A stretch of DNA of 53,801 bases. It comes from RGIG5612 sp963589005 (GTDB taxonomy: Bacteria > Bacillota > Clostridia > Lachnospirales > Lachnospiraceae). Shown here in pieces: positions 9,537 to 17,749 of the stretch (the first letter of the stretch is position 1; every line of letters begins with the position of its first letter). The notes under the pieces were generated by a model that was not told the DNA's origin, ran no database searches, and saw nothing but the letters and a program-made list of their open reading frames with translations. The stretch lies in the NCBI GenBank assembly GCA_963589005.1, contig CAVAJR010000015.1, forward strand, positions 1 through 53,801, given 5' to 3'. The position numbers and the translations under genes are program-made.

Positions 9537-9591
9537 TTCGTAATGTTATATTATACAAGCGGATTTTTTCAGCATATCGGTTATGAACTTA

Positions 9592-9687
9592 GTGACTGAT
9601 ATCTGGGAAGGGAAAGGGCATTTGCTCAGACTAATGGCATACAAGGTTCGGATGGAGGCGATGCTAAATGAATCTGAGGAGAAATAA
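9592..9687 (+). pseudogene. 3' remnant of XRE gene (copy 2)
   Basis: The frame ending at 9687 reads LLRLMAYKVRMEAMLN, matching the last third of the protein at 6999-7199. The N-terminal helix-turn-helix is missing. It marks the left edge of the second copy of the duplicated unit. Confidence 0.7.
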
Positions 9688-9768
9688 GAATATGAGTAAT
9701 CTGGCGAGTGGAGATTATTAGGTGTAAGACGAGGTGACATCTTGTAAGGCCGATTGTTCCCTAAGATA

Positions 9769-9797
9769 TTGACTATACGCAATGAGTACAGTATACT
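9769..9797 (+). promoter_or_regulatory. Sigma-A-like promoter of rpn copy 2
   Basis: TTGACT (9769), 17-bp spacer, TATACT (9792). Identical to the promoter of copy 1. Confidence 0.7.
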
Positions 9798-9972
9798 GCT
9801 GGCATCTGATTGGCAGGAATTGAACGCACGCTGAAAAGAAAAGGCATGCGGACAGTCAAGGCTGACAGAAAATTCAGTTGATTGTGCATGGGTGCTTGAT
9901 TATAATTAAGTTAAAGGGCGAGCCTTTTGCACGATCTGAAAATGCTAAGAGCGATGCAAGAGGAGAGCTGAC

Positions 9973-11196
9973 TTGAATACTGAGATAGCAAATGCTGTAA
10001 ACGCAGCAGGAGACAAGGCACAATACGATACCCGAGTTAAGAGGGTATTGGCGCAGAAGATGATACTGGCGCATATCCTTGTGAGGACAGTTGATGAATT
10101 CAGAGGAATGAGGCCGGAAGATGTGGCGGATTGTATCGAAGGAGAGCCGCGGATAGGAGTCGTGCCGGTCGAGCCCGGGCTGACCAATGCAGAGAAGGCG
10201 GGCGAGGGACGAACTGCGGCTGGAGGAAGTGATAAGGCAGGCCTGACTAGAGATGAGAAGTCAGACAATGGTCGAGCCATGGCCGAAGAAAGTGATACGG
10301 CAGGCCTGACTAGAGAGGGAGAGTCAGACAATGAACGAACTGCGGCTGGAGAAAGGGATGCGGCAGACCTGACTAGAGAAGAGAAGTCAAACAATGGTCG
10401 AGCGGCGGCCGGAGGAACGGATACGGCAGGTCAGACCAGAGGCGAGAAATCAGAAAAAGCAGGACAGAGGATTATCGGTCTCAACACAGAGAACTCTGAA
10501 GTTAATGAAGGTCTGATTCGTTTCGATATTATCTTTTACGTTCGGATGAAGGACGGACTTTCACAGATCATTGTGAATATCGAGTGTCAGAAGGACGAAC
10601 CGTCAGCATATAAGATATTAAATCGGGCGATCTTCTATGTAAGCAGGATGGTGTCATCACAGAAGGAACGGGATTTCGTAAATACGAACTATGATGACAT
10701 CAAGCAGGTATTCAGCATCTGGATCTGCATGAATATGGACTGTAATTGCTTGAGCCATATTCATCTGACCAAGGAAGAGATGTTAAAACCGCATGACTGG
10801 AAGGGGAATCTTGATCTTCTGAATATCGTGATGATAGGAGTTACGAGTGATGTTCCGGAGCCCGACGAGAATTATGAACTGCACCGCCTGATCGGGACAC
10901 TGCTTTCTGACAGGCTGAGAGAACAGGAGAAGCTGGAGATCATAGAGCGGGAATACAATATCCCAATTAACAAGAAATTTCGTAAGGAGGTAACGACAAT
11001 GTGTAATCTGAGTGATGGAATTGAGGAGAGAGCAGCCGCAAGAGCAACTAAAAAAGCTACAGAGGAAACTAGGAAAGCTATCATCCTTAATATGTATAAT
11101 AGGGGCGATACACTAGAACAGATTGCAGAAGTAACGGATGTAAGTGAGGAAGCTATTGAGAAAATCATTAGGGAGAAGGACTTGCTTCTGGTTTAA
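9973..11196 (+). CDS. Rpn-family PD-(D/E)XK nuclease, copy 2
   Basis: A 407-aa protein. Residues 1-332 or so are identical to copy 1, including the 21-aa tandem-repeat insert (69-165), D185 and E204-x-Q206. The proteins part at NIPINKKF versus NIPINREF, and copy 2 has eight extra residues (around ATKKATEETRKA) in its C-terminal segment. The TTG start has the same AGGAG. Identical toxin parts with different tails suggest a recent duplication or gene conversion limited to the 5' part, or quick change of the tail. Both copies are intact, so both may be functional. Confidence 0.8.
   Translation: MNTEIANAVNAAGDKAQYDTRVKRVLAQKMILAHILVRTVDEFRGMRPEDVADCIEGEPRIGVVPVEPGLTNAEKAGEGRTAAGGSDKAGLTRDEKSDNGRAMAEESDTAGLTREGESDNERTAAGERDAADLTREEKSNNGRAAAGGTDTAGQTRGEKSEKAGQRIIGLNTENSEVNEGLIRFDIIFYVRMKDGLSQIIVNIECQKDEPSAYKILNRAIFYVSRMVSSQKERDFVNTNYDDIKQVFSIWICMNMDCNCLSHIHLTKEEMLKPHDWKGNLDLLNIVMIGVTSDVPEPDENYELHRLIGTLLSDRLREQEKLEIIEREYNIPINKKFRKEVTTMCNLSDGIEERAAARATKKATEETRKAIILNMYNRGDTLEQIAEVTDVSEEAIEKIIREKDLLLV
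10999..11196 (+). CDS. Probable intragenic small protein (RpnS-like antitoxin) of rpn copy 2
   Basis: ATG 10999 lies 7 nt after TAAGGAGGT (10983-10991), as in copy 1. The product would be 65 aa. It shares MCNLSDGIEER and the LEQIAEVTDVSEEAIE region with copy 1 but has a longer, different helix between them. If each short protein neutralises its own toxin, this helix is where pairing specificity would differ. That role is inferred. Confidence 0.6.
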   Translation: MCNLSDGIEERAAARATKKATEETRKAIILNMYNRGDTLEQIAEVTDVSEEAIEKIIREKDLLLV

Positions 11197-11203
11197 ACGA
11201 CTG

Positions 11204-11288
11204 GTCAGAACAGATCTCATCAATAACGAAAATGAGCCCTGAAGAGATTGCGAGAATTATAAACGAAAACGAACCCGTTCTGGCTTGA
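11204..11288 (+). pseudogene. Displaced alternative C-terminal tail of rpn, copy 2
   Basis: After the rpn stop, one frame reads ITKMSPEEIARIINENEPVLA and stops at 11288. This is the typical ending of Rpn-family proteins but has no start or link to the gene. It looks like a superseded C-terminal cassette. Confidence 0.45.
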
Positions 11289-11314
11289 CAGTTCTTATTA
11301 TATTGGTGTATGGT
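11285..11314 (+). promoter_or_regulatory. Promoter of murC, TTGACA-18-TATGGT
   Basis: TTGACA at 11285 is consensus and TATGGT at 11309 is a fair -10, with an 18-bp spacer. The leader to the murC start is about 55 nt. TTGACA overlaps the stop of the displaced rpn tail. Confidence 0.6.
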
Positions 11315-11376
11315 ATTTTGCATTGGAGCGAGACTGGATTCCAGGCTCGCTTAGAGGTGTTAGAAAGAGGCATATT

Positions 11377-12756
11377 ATGCATACAATAGATTTTAATAAG
11401 AAACAGAAGATTCACTTCATCGGAATCGGCGGAATCAGTATGAGTGCTCTGGCGCAGATACTTTTAAGCAGAGGATTCGAAGTATCCGGTTCGGATTCCA
11501 AGGAGTCGGCGCTCACCAGACAGTTGAGTGAGGAAGGCGCAGTCATTTCCATCGGTCAGTCGTCAGACAATATTACGCCGGATATTCGGATGGTTGTATA
11601 TACGGCAGCTATTAATAAGGAAAATCCGGAATTAAAGAGAGCTCAGGAGCTGGGAATTGAATGTGTCACCAGAGCAGATTTCCTGGGTCAGCTTATGAGA
11701 AATTATGAAACAGCCATCTGCGTGTCCGGAACCCATGGCAAGACAACAACTACATCAATGCTGTCGGAGGTACTCTTAGAGGCCGATACAGATCCGACTA
11801 TCATGGTAGGCGGAATTCTTCCTGCCATCGGCGGCAATACCCGTATTGGCGCATCAGGCAATTTTCTTACAGAGGCCTGCGAATATACCAACAGTTTCCT
11901 GTCATTTTTTCCGACTGTTGCAGTCATCTTGAATGTCAAGGAAGATCATATGGATTTCTTCAAGGATCTGGCAGACATCAGACACAGCTTCAGACAATTT
12001 GCACATCTGCTTCCTGAAAATGGAACTCTGGTAATCAATCATTCAATAGACAATCTTGAATATTTCACAGAAGGACTTGACTGCAGGGTCGTTACCTTCG
12101 GACTTGACGATGACGCAGATTATTGCGCGAAGAACATTACATATAATGAGATGGCATGTGCAAGGTTTGACATGTATGTAAATGGTCAGAAGTCGGCACA
12201 CGTTGAATTAAATGTTCCGGGTGAGCATAATATCTATAATTCTCTGGCAGCCGCAGCAGCAGCTGCAGCCGTTAATGTAGATGCTTCATCCGCGGCCGAG
12301 TCTATCAGCCGGTTCACGGGTGTAGACAGAAGATTTCAGTATAAGGGACAGATAGGAGGCGTAACCGTTATAGACGATTATGCTCATCATCCGGATGAAA
12401 TAGATGCAACCCTTAAGGCAGCACTCAATATCCCACATAAGAAACTGTGGGTTGTTTTCCAGCCCCATACATACAGCAGAACAGAGGCATTTATGTCGGA
12501 TTTTGCAGACAAATTATCCCAGGCGGATGCTGTTATATTGGCAGAGATCTATGCTGCACGAGAGAAGAACATACATGGAGTTTCGTCAAGGGATATCCAG
12601 AAGCTTATCGAAGAGAGGGGCACAGAGTGCCATTATTTCCCGACATTTGATGAAATAGAAAATTTTTTGCTTGAAAATTGTCAGAGCGGAGATGTGTTTA
12701 TAACTATGGGGGCGGGAGATGTTGTATTAATAGGCGATTCCCTGCTTGGCAAATAG
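11377..12756 (+). CDS. murC: UDP-N-acetylmuramate--L-alanine ligase
   Basis: A 459-aa cytoplasmic Mur ligase. It adds L-alanine to UDP-MurNAc with ATP, the first peptide step of peptidoglycan synthesis. The N-terminal Rossmann motif HFIGIGGISMS (about 13-23) and ATP loop GTHGKTTTTSM (about 118-128) are clear. DDYAHHPDEI in the C-terminal half is typical of MurC. The ATG at 11377 is chosen because AAGAGG lies six bases upstream and homologues begin near this point; the longer frame from 11323 lacks support. The length is normal for the family. A terminator follows at 12845. Confidence 0.95.
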   Translation: MHTIDFNKKQKIHFIGIGGISMSALAQILLSRGFEVSGSDSKESALTRQLSEEGAVISIGQSSDNITPDIRMVVYTAAINKENPELKRAQELGIECVTRADFLGQLMRNYETAICVSGTHGKTTTTSMLSEVLLEADTDPTIMVGGILPAIGGNTRIGASGNFLTEACEYTNSFLSFFPTVAVILNVKEDHMDFFKDLADIRHSFRQFAHLLPENGTLVINHSIDNLEYFTEGLDCRVVTFGLDDDADYCAKNITYNEMACARFDMYVNGQKSAHVELNVPGEHNIYNSLAAAAAAAAVNVDASSAAESISRFTGVDRRFQYKGQIGGVTVIDDYAHHPDEIDATLKAALNIPHKKLWVVFQPHTYSRTEAFMSDFADKLSQADAVILAEIYAAREKNIHGVSSRDIQKLIEERGTECHYFPTFDEIENFLLENCQSGDVFITMGAGDVVLIGDSLLGK

Positions 12757-12774
12757 TTGTCCACACTATCCACA
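12757..12774 (+). promoter_or_regulatory. Two abutting DnaA-box-like 9-mers
   Basis: TTGTCCACA (12757-12765) is directly followed by CTATCCACA (12766-12774). Each has one mismatch to the DnaA box TTATCCACA. They start at the base after the murC stop codon, in the same orientation as the downstream cluster. Confidence 0.55.
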
Positions 12775-12844
12775 AAATTTTTGTAAAATCCGTGCAAAAG
12801 AAATGTATTTCAAAAATGCAATAAAATATACAAAAAGCTTGTAA

Positions 12845-12881
12845 AATGCCGCTTATTTGGAAGCGGCATTTTTGATTTCTT
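12845..12881 (+). terminator. Terminator after murC
   Basis: A 10-bp stem AATGCCGCTT/AAGCGGCATT (12845-12854 with 12861-12870), loop ATTTGG, then TTTGATTTCTTG. Confidence 0.85.
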
Positions 12882-12894
12882 GTCAAGGACTTTT

Positions 12895-12921
12895 TTATCC
12901 ACAAAATCCACACTTTCCACA
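12895..12921 (+). promoter_or_regulatory. Three abutting DnaA-box-like 9-mers, one perfect
   Basis: TTATCCACA (12895-12903, perfect), AAATCCACA (12904-12912) and CTTTCCACA (12913-12921) lie head to tail with no spacer, all in one orientation. Together with the pair at 12757 they make five TCCACA repeats upstream of the primosome genes. DnaA binding would fit autoregulation of dnaD/dnaC or titration of DnaA. There is no dnaA or dnaN gene here, so the main origin is unlikely. Confidence 0.6.
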
Positions 12922-12968
12922 TATCAACGAATAAGCGGTTTTCTGGATTATGCGGGATTTTTTGGTGC

Positions 12969-12997
12969 TTTTCAAAAGCTGAACGCTGTGATATATT
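12969..12997 (+). promoter_or_regulatory. Possible promoter of the dnaD-like gene
   Basis: TTTTCA (12969), 17 bp, TATATT (12992), about 50 bp after the DnaA-box-like cluster. The -35 is weak, which would fit a regulated promoter. Confidence 0.4.
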
Positions 12998-13066
12998 AGC
13001 CGTGCTTCGAGAGACGGCGGCTGTATTACGTATGCCGCGCCCGAGGATAAGAGGGAGTTTGATCAG

Positions 13067-14245
13067 ATGAGTAGTTTCACATTAAAACAGGAGGGATTCT
13101 CCGAATATACGACTATATCTAACTGCTTTATAGAGCAGTATATGCCGTATGCTGCCGGAGAATTTGTAAAAATATATATATACCTGCTTAAATGTGTAGG
13201 CGAAAGACAGTCTGAGCTCTCTGTGTCCAAGATAGCGGACGTGTTCAATAACACGGAGAAGGACGTGGTAAGGGCACTTAAGTATTGGCAGAAGAAGGGT
13301 CTGCTAAAGCTTACCTTTAATGAGGAAAATGTTCTTACATCTCTTAATATTATCCCAGTGACGGAGGCATTTAACAATGCAGGCAAGGAGACGTCCGAGG
13401 GTACGATGTTTGGTGTAGTAGATGCTCCGGTTCCCGGTCAGACAGATCCTAAGAAGCAGGCTGCAAGGAAGGCTCAATTTGAAGAAAATAAGAAGCAGCA
13501 GATTGAGGCAACTGAGCGTAAGGCTGAAGCAGCGGATGCAGAGGTGCCACAGGTTCCTGCCAAGAGAGAATATTCCAGAGAAGAGATTGATTTATTTTCA
13601 GAAAATGAAGATATCATACAGACTAAATTCTTCGCTGAGAAGTACCTGGGTACGACACTTACCAGCAAGGATATGGATACCGTATTTTATATTTATGATT
13701 CCCTTCATTTCCCGGAGGATCTGATAGATTATCTGTTCCAGTACTGCGTATCCATGAATCATCGCAATATGCGATATATAGAGAAGACAGCCATCAACTG
13801 GGCGGAAAACGGCATAAAAACTGTTAATGCTGCTAAGACGATGGCAGGTATTTATTCCGGGGACTGCTATGATGTGATGAGAGCCTTCGGACTGTCAGGA
13901 AGAAAACCAACCAAAGCAGAAACAGAATATGTTTCAAGGTGGACTTTGTCTTATGGTTTTGATATAAATATTGTAGTGGAGGCCTGCAGCAGGACCATGA
14001 ATCAGCTGCACCAGCCGAGCTTCGAATATACAGATGCAATACTTCAGAGCTGGAGAGCTAAGGGTGTCATGAATATGGAGGACATTCAGAAGGCGGATGC
14101 GGCATTTGAAGAGGCAGCGCAGAAGAAGGCTTCAAGGCCTAAGAAGGCAGCAGCCTGCGGCACAGCGAAGAAAACCAAATTCAACAATTTCCAGCAGCGC
14201 AGTTATGATTATGAGGCCCTGGAAAGGCAGTTATTTAACAGATAA
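13067..14245 (+). CDS. DnaD-domain replication initiation protein
   Basis: A 392-aa cytoplasmic protein. Residues 1-95 form a winged-helix DnaD N-terminal domain (KIADVFNNTEKDVVRALKYW). Residues of about 120-165 are a charged linker. The C-terminal half contains a DnaB2/DnaD-type domain (ETEYVSRWTLSYGFDINIV, then YTDAILQSW), with a basic tail after it. In Firmicutes DnaD-type proteins act with a helicase loader at origins and restart forks. GAGGGAG sits nine bases before ATG 13067. The next gene encodes the ATPase partner, 14 bases on. The upstream DnaA-box-like array suggests control by DnaA. Confidence 0.85.
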   Translation: MSSFTLKQEGFSEYTTISNCFIEQYMPYAAGEFVKIYIYLLKCVGERQSELSVSKIADVFNNTEKDVVRALKYWQKKGLLKLTFNEENVLTSLNIIPVTEAFNNAGKETSEGTMFGVVDAPVPGQTDPKKQAARKAQFEENKKQQIEATERKAEAADAEVPQVPAKREYSREEIDLFSENEDIIQTKFFAEKYLGTTLTSKDMDTVFYIYDSLHFPEDLIDYLFQYCVSMNHRNMRYIEKTAINWAENGIKTVNAAKTMAGIYSGDCYDVMRAFGLSGRKPTKAETEYVSRWTLSYGFDINIVVEACSRTMNQLHQPSFEYTDAILQSWRAKGVMNMEDIQKADAAFEEAAQKKASRPKKAAACGTAKKTKFNNFQQRSYDYEALERQLFNR

Positions 14246-14259
14246 ATAAGGAGTGACAG

Positions 14260-15240
14260 GTGGGCATTTCAAAAACTGCTTATGAGCAGTTGTTAAGAGA
14301 GTATGATGAGAAACAACTTGCTGCGAAGCGAGAGTGCATTTATCGTACACAGAAAATAGAGATGCAGATTCCTGAAATATCACAGATAAACAGCCAGATC
14401 GCGGCGATGTCCGTTGATCTGGCTGTAGCACGTATAAAAGGCGAGAAGAAAGAAAAGTCTGAGTATGAAGCGAAAAAGGCGGCACTCATCGCAAGACGCA
14501 ATGAACTGCTGAACAGAGCCGGATATTCTGAATATGATCTGCAGCCGCATTATGAATGTGAGGAATGTAAGGACACCGGATTTACAGGCGGTCAGAAGTG
14601 CCAGTGCCTTCGTTCGAAGATAACGGACATTTTGTATGATCAGTCTAATGTTAAGGATATCCTTGAGAGAGAGAACTTCTCCACATATACCTTCAAATAT
14701 TATGATGATACCCAGATACCTGAGCTGGAAGGCATGGGAGGAAGTCCGCTGGGTGCGGCTAAGAGGGCTGCAAGGGAGGCTCTTGATTTTACAAGGGATT
14801 TTGCTGACAGTACTGAGAATATGTTTATATGCGGTCCGCCGGGTACGGGAAAAACTTTTTTGTGCAATTGCATTGCCAAGTCTGTACTGGATCAGGGATA
14901 TGATGTAATATACCTGTCGGCTGTCAAACTGTTCAGCCTGCTTGCGGATGACGCATTTGGCAATAAAAAAAATGATGCAGACGAACTCCTTTCGTGTGAC
15001 CTGCTTATAATCGATGATCTGGGGACGGAATATACTAACAGCTTCGTCCAGTCGTCATTCTTCAATTGTATTAACGAAAGGCTTCTAAGAGGAAAGCATA
15101 CTATTATTTCAACTAATCTGTCGTTGGTTGAGATTCAGGATGTATATTCTGAGAGAGTGTATTCGCGTATAGCGCAGAGATATAAATTAATAAAATTGTC
15201 CGGCAAGGACATAAGGATATTAAAAAAACTGGAGGAATGA
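14260..15240 (+). CDS. dnaC: DnaC/DnaI-like helicase-loader ATPase
   Basis: A 326-aa AAA+ protein. Residues 1-90 are helical and probably hold the helicase contact. A Cys cluster (C100, C103, C114, C116 in YECEEC...KCQC) is the zinc-binding motif of DnaI-type loaders. Walker A is GPPGTGKT (192-199) and Walker B LLIIDD (248-253). It should load the replicative helicase together with the DnaD-like protein. The start is GTG 14260, with AAGGAG six bases before it. It forms a tight operon with prs, whose ATG follows one base after its stop. Confidence 0.88.
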   Translation: MGISKTAYEQLLREYDEKQLAAKRECIYRTQKIEMQIPEISQINSQIAAMSVDLAVARIKGEKKEKSEYEAKKAALIARRNELLNRAGYSEYDLQPHYECEECKDTGFTGGQKCQCLRSKITDILYDQSNVKDILERENFSTYTFKYYDDTQIPELEGMGGSPLGAAKRAAREALDFTRDFADSTENMFICGPPGTGKTFLCNCIAKSVLDQGYDVIYLSAVKLFSLLADDAFGNKKNDADELLSCDLLIIDDLGTEYTNSFVQSSFFNCINERLLRGKHTIISTNLSLVEIQDVYSERVYSRIAQRYKLIKLSGKDIRILKKLEE

Positions 15241-15241
15241 A

Positions 15242-16423
15242 ATGCTGAGAGAAGATCTGTCGATCAATACTGTGCCTGTAGGCAATCTGGGAATTATCCC
15301 GCACATTAGCTGCGTAGATATGTGCAACAAGGTGGATGCATATATATCGACGTGGCGCAAACATCGTCATAATGAGTATGAGGGAAGTCTGGGACTTGCG
15401 GATTACAAGAAGGATTCTTATATTATCAGAGCAGCCAATCCGAGATTTGGCTCAGGTGAGGCCAAGGGTGTCATATATGATTCTGTAAGAGGAAAAGACA
15501 TCTTTATTATGGTTGATGTATGCAATCATTCTCTCACATATAAGATTGCAGGCAAACAAAATTACATGTCGCCGGATGATCATTTTCAGGATCTTAAGAG
15601 GATAATTGCTGCAATAGCAGGCAAGGCTAAGAGAGTATCGGTTATCATGCCTTTCTTATATGAGAGCCGCCAGCACAAGCGTACATCAAGAGAATCTCTT
15701 GACTGTGCAATGGGGCTGCAGGAATTATATGCCATGGGTGTTGAGAATGTTATTACATTTGACGCACATGATCCTAGGGTAATCAACTGTGCACCGCTGG
15801 CAGGATTTGAGAGCGTAAGAGCATCATATCAGTTCCTGAAATGGCTGTGCAGAAGCGTATCCGATATTACATTTGATGCTGATCATCTTATGATGATCTC
15901 ACCGGATGAGGGAGCCATCGAAAGGTCTGTATATTTTGCCAGCGTTCTGGGAATTAACATGGGTATGTTCTACAAGAGACGTGATTATTCAACGGTTATA
16001 GACGGAATGAATCCTATCGTAGCTCATGAATATCTGGGAGCAGACTTAAATGGCAAGGATGTTATTGTAGTAGACGATATGATCTCTTCCGGCGGCAGCA
16101 TGATAGATACGGCTCGTGACCTTAAGGAGCGCGGCGCTAAGAGGGTATTCGTATTCTCAACCTTCGGATTGTTTACAAATGGTATGGACAAATTCGACAA
16201 GGCCTACGAGGAAGGACTGTTCGATAAGATATTTACCACGAACCTGGTATATCAGTCGCCTGAGCTTCTGGCAAGAGAATATTATGTAAGTGTGGATATG
16301 AGCAAATACATTGCATATCTTATCGATACATTGAATCATGATATTTCTATAAGTGATCTGCTTACTCCTACAACCAGAATGAAGGAATTGGTTGAATGCT
16401 ATAAAGAGGGAAGGGCTCTGTAG
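15242..16423 (+). CDS. prs: Ribose-phosphate pyrophosphokinase
   Basis: A 393-aa enzyme making PRPP from ribose 5-phosphate and ATP for nucleotide, His and Trp synthesis. The PRPP loop DVIVVDDMISSGGSM (about 273-287) and the ATP/metal region FDAHDPRV are present. At 393 aa it is longer than the usual 310-320, with an extended N-terminus, as I recall for related clostridia. It starts right after dnaC-like, with the GGAGG at the end of that gene serving as ribosome site. The operon ends at the terminator near 16494. Confidence 0.93.
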   Translation: MLREDLSINTVPVGNLGIIPHISCVDMCNKVDAYISTWRKHRHNEYEGSLGLADYKKDSYIIRAANPRFGSGEAKGVIYDSVRGKDIFIMVDVCNHSLTYKIAGKQNYMSPDDHFQDLKRIIAAIAGKAKRVSVIMPFLYESRQHKRTSRESLDCAMGLQELYAMGVENVITFDAHDPRVINCAPLAGFESVRASYQFLKWLCRSVSDITFDADHLMMISPDEGAIERSVYFASVLGINMGMFYKRRDYSTVIDGMNPIVAHEYLGADLNGKDVIVVDDMISSGGSMIDTARDLKERGAKRVFVFSTFGLFTNGMDKFDKAYEEGLFDKIFTTNLVYQSPELLAREYYVSVDMSKYIAYLIDTLNHDISISDLLTPTTRMKELVECYKEGRAL

Positions 16424-16493
16424 GGCCTTAATAAAAAGCCGCTTACTCGTTACAGGCAAATGCCTGTGGAGCAGGCGGCACTCGGTATCGAAA

Positions 16494-16544
16494 AAGTGCA
16501 GCATACAGAGATTGTTATTCTCAATTTGCTGCACTTGTTTTTTA
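16494..16544 (+). terminator. Terminator after prs
   Basis: A 10-bp stem AAGTGCAGCA/TGCTGCACTT (16494-16503 with 16527-16536), 23-nt loop, then GTTTTTTT. The rest of 16424-16660 holds only smaller hairpins (for example ACAGGC/GCCTGT near 16453) and no supported gene. Confidence 0.8.
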
Positions 16545-16660
16545 TAATGAGAGAGGCAGTGGTCAGGCGAGCGGTTTTTGGCAATAAAACCGCCGCAGGC
16601 ATCATAAGTTTAGAGAGGCGCTCTTGCAGGAAGGATGCTTTACCACATCTGTAAAATATA

Positions 16661-16706
16661 AAAAGAGCTGCTATATGTACATTCATACAAACAGCAGCCG
16701 TTTTTA
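16661..16706. terminator. Bidirectional terminator between prs and spoVG
   Basis: GCTGCT (16667-16672) pairs with AGCAGC (16693-16698). An A-run lies on one side and GTTTTTA on the other, so it can work for the minus-strand spoVG and as a backup on the plus strand. Confidence 0.6.
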
Positions 16707-16727
16707 TATCGATTAATAAAGATAACT

Positions 16728-16997
16728 TTACATACCGGCGTCTAAGAGAGCCTCCTTGTATTTGCTGAGGATAAGGTTCTGAAGAAAGGCGCGGGTTTCT
16801 TGGTTTATAGGATGAACAATGTCCTTATATTCTCCGTCTGGGGTCTTGCGACTCGGCATGGCAATGAACAGTCCTTTTTCACCTTCGATAATCTTAATGT
16901 CGTGAACAACGAATACATCCCCAATAGTAATAGAAGCGACTGCTTTCATTTTGCCCTCTTTGTTTATTAACCTTACGATAACATCTGTAATATTCAT
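16728..16997 (-). CDS. spoVG: Septation/sporulation regulator SpoVG
   Basis: An 89-aa protein with the full SpoVG pattern: MNITDVIVRLI, ASITIGDVFVVHDIKIIEG, then FIAMPSRKTPDGEYKDIVHP. SpoVG proteins bind DNA or RNA and influence septation, sporulation and surface gene expression. AAGGAG lies eight bases before ATG 16997. It is the only minus-strand gene in this stretch and is divergent from pth. Many non-sporulating Firmicutes also have it, so it does not prove spore formation. Confidence 0.93.
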   Translation of the reverse strand: MNITDVIVRLINKEGKMKAVASITIGDVFVVHDIKIIEGEKGLFIAMPSRKTPDGEYKDIVHPINQETRAFLQNLILSKYKEALLDAGM

Positions 16998-17191
16998 AAA
17001 AAAACTCCTTGTACGTTACAGAATTGTAGTCCATAAGAAAGCAATAACTAAAATATATATTTTGAGACAAAGTTCATACTAGCATATGTATAGAAAAAAC
17101 ACAAATAAATTATATCAATATTTTACCGAAAGTTTAAAAATGAGAAAAATTTATGTATGGACAAAGAAACAAGAATCTTTATAATAACAGT

Positions 17192-17749
17192 ATGTATTTA
17201 ATAGTAGGACTGGGCAATCCAACAGCAAAATATGAACATACCAGACACAATGCAGGATTCGACTGCATTGATATTCTGGCACAAAGATTATCCGTAAAAG
17301 TCAGCCAGTCAGCCCATAGGGCATTACTGGGCAAGGGCCAGATAGGAAGCGAGAAGGTGATATTGGCCAAACCTCAGACTTTTATGAATCTCAGCGGTCA
17401 GGCTGTGGCTGCCATTATGAATTTTTATAAAATTGACAATGAACACCTGATAGTTATATATGATGACTCGGATCTGGAGGCAGGCAAGCTGCGTATCAGA
17501 AAGAGCGGTTCAGCCGGCGGTCACAATGGCATGAAGGATATCATTAAGATGACTGGAACACAGGCTTTCACACGAATTCGCGTAGGCATAGGGCACCGTC
17601 CGGAATATATGGATATGGTGGATTTCGTGCTGGGTCGTGCGCAGGGAGAGGATAAGAAGCTGATGCAGGAGGCCTTCGAAAGGGCAGCTGATGCGGCGCA
17701 GGATATTATCACCAACGGTGCAGACCATGCAATGAATGCTTATAATTAA
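17192..17749 (+). CDS. pth: Peptidyl-tRNA hydrolase
   Basis: A 185-aa enzyme that recycles peptidyl-tRNA by cleaving the ester bond. The N-terminal MYLIVGLGNP, catalytic His in HTRHNAGF, KPQTFMNLSG, DDSDLEAGKLR and GGHNGMKDI are all present. Homology places the start at ATG 17192; an in-frame ATG at 17153 would add 13 residues. Neither has a good ribosome site, which is odd for this window. The stop overlaps the mfd start by one base (TAATG), so the two are coupled. Confidence 0.93.
   Translation: MYLIVGLGNPTAKYEHTRHNAGFDCIDILAQRLSVKVSQSAHRALLGKGQIGSEKVILAKPQTFMNLSGQAVAAIMNFYKIDNEHLIVIYDDSDLEAGKLRIRKSGSAGGHNGMKDIIKMTGTQAFTRIRVGIGHRPEYMDMVDFVLGRAQGEDKKLMQEAFERAADAAQDIITNGADHAMNAYN

Larger units (their letters stand above)
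9620..11277 (+). repeat. Direct repeat, rpn unit copy 2
   Basis: Partner of 7132-8765. Promoter, leader and the first 1.0 kb of the gene are essentially identical. Differences appear from about 10964 on: several substitutions and a 24-bp insertion. Confidence 0.85.

Noticed and set aside
9404..9586. 60-codon plus-strand frame
   Set aside because: It is antisense to the DUF4160 remnant and its promoter.
7485..11196. Insertion-sequence transposase with terminal repeats
   Set aside because: Rpn proteins are sometimes labelled transposases, but no terminal inverted repeats or target duplications border the units. The repeats are direct and include neighbouring sequence.
12757..12921. A chromosomal replication origin
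   Set aside because: DnaA boxes are present, but no AT-rich unwinding region with dnaA/dnaN neighbours is seen. A regulatory array is more likely.
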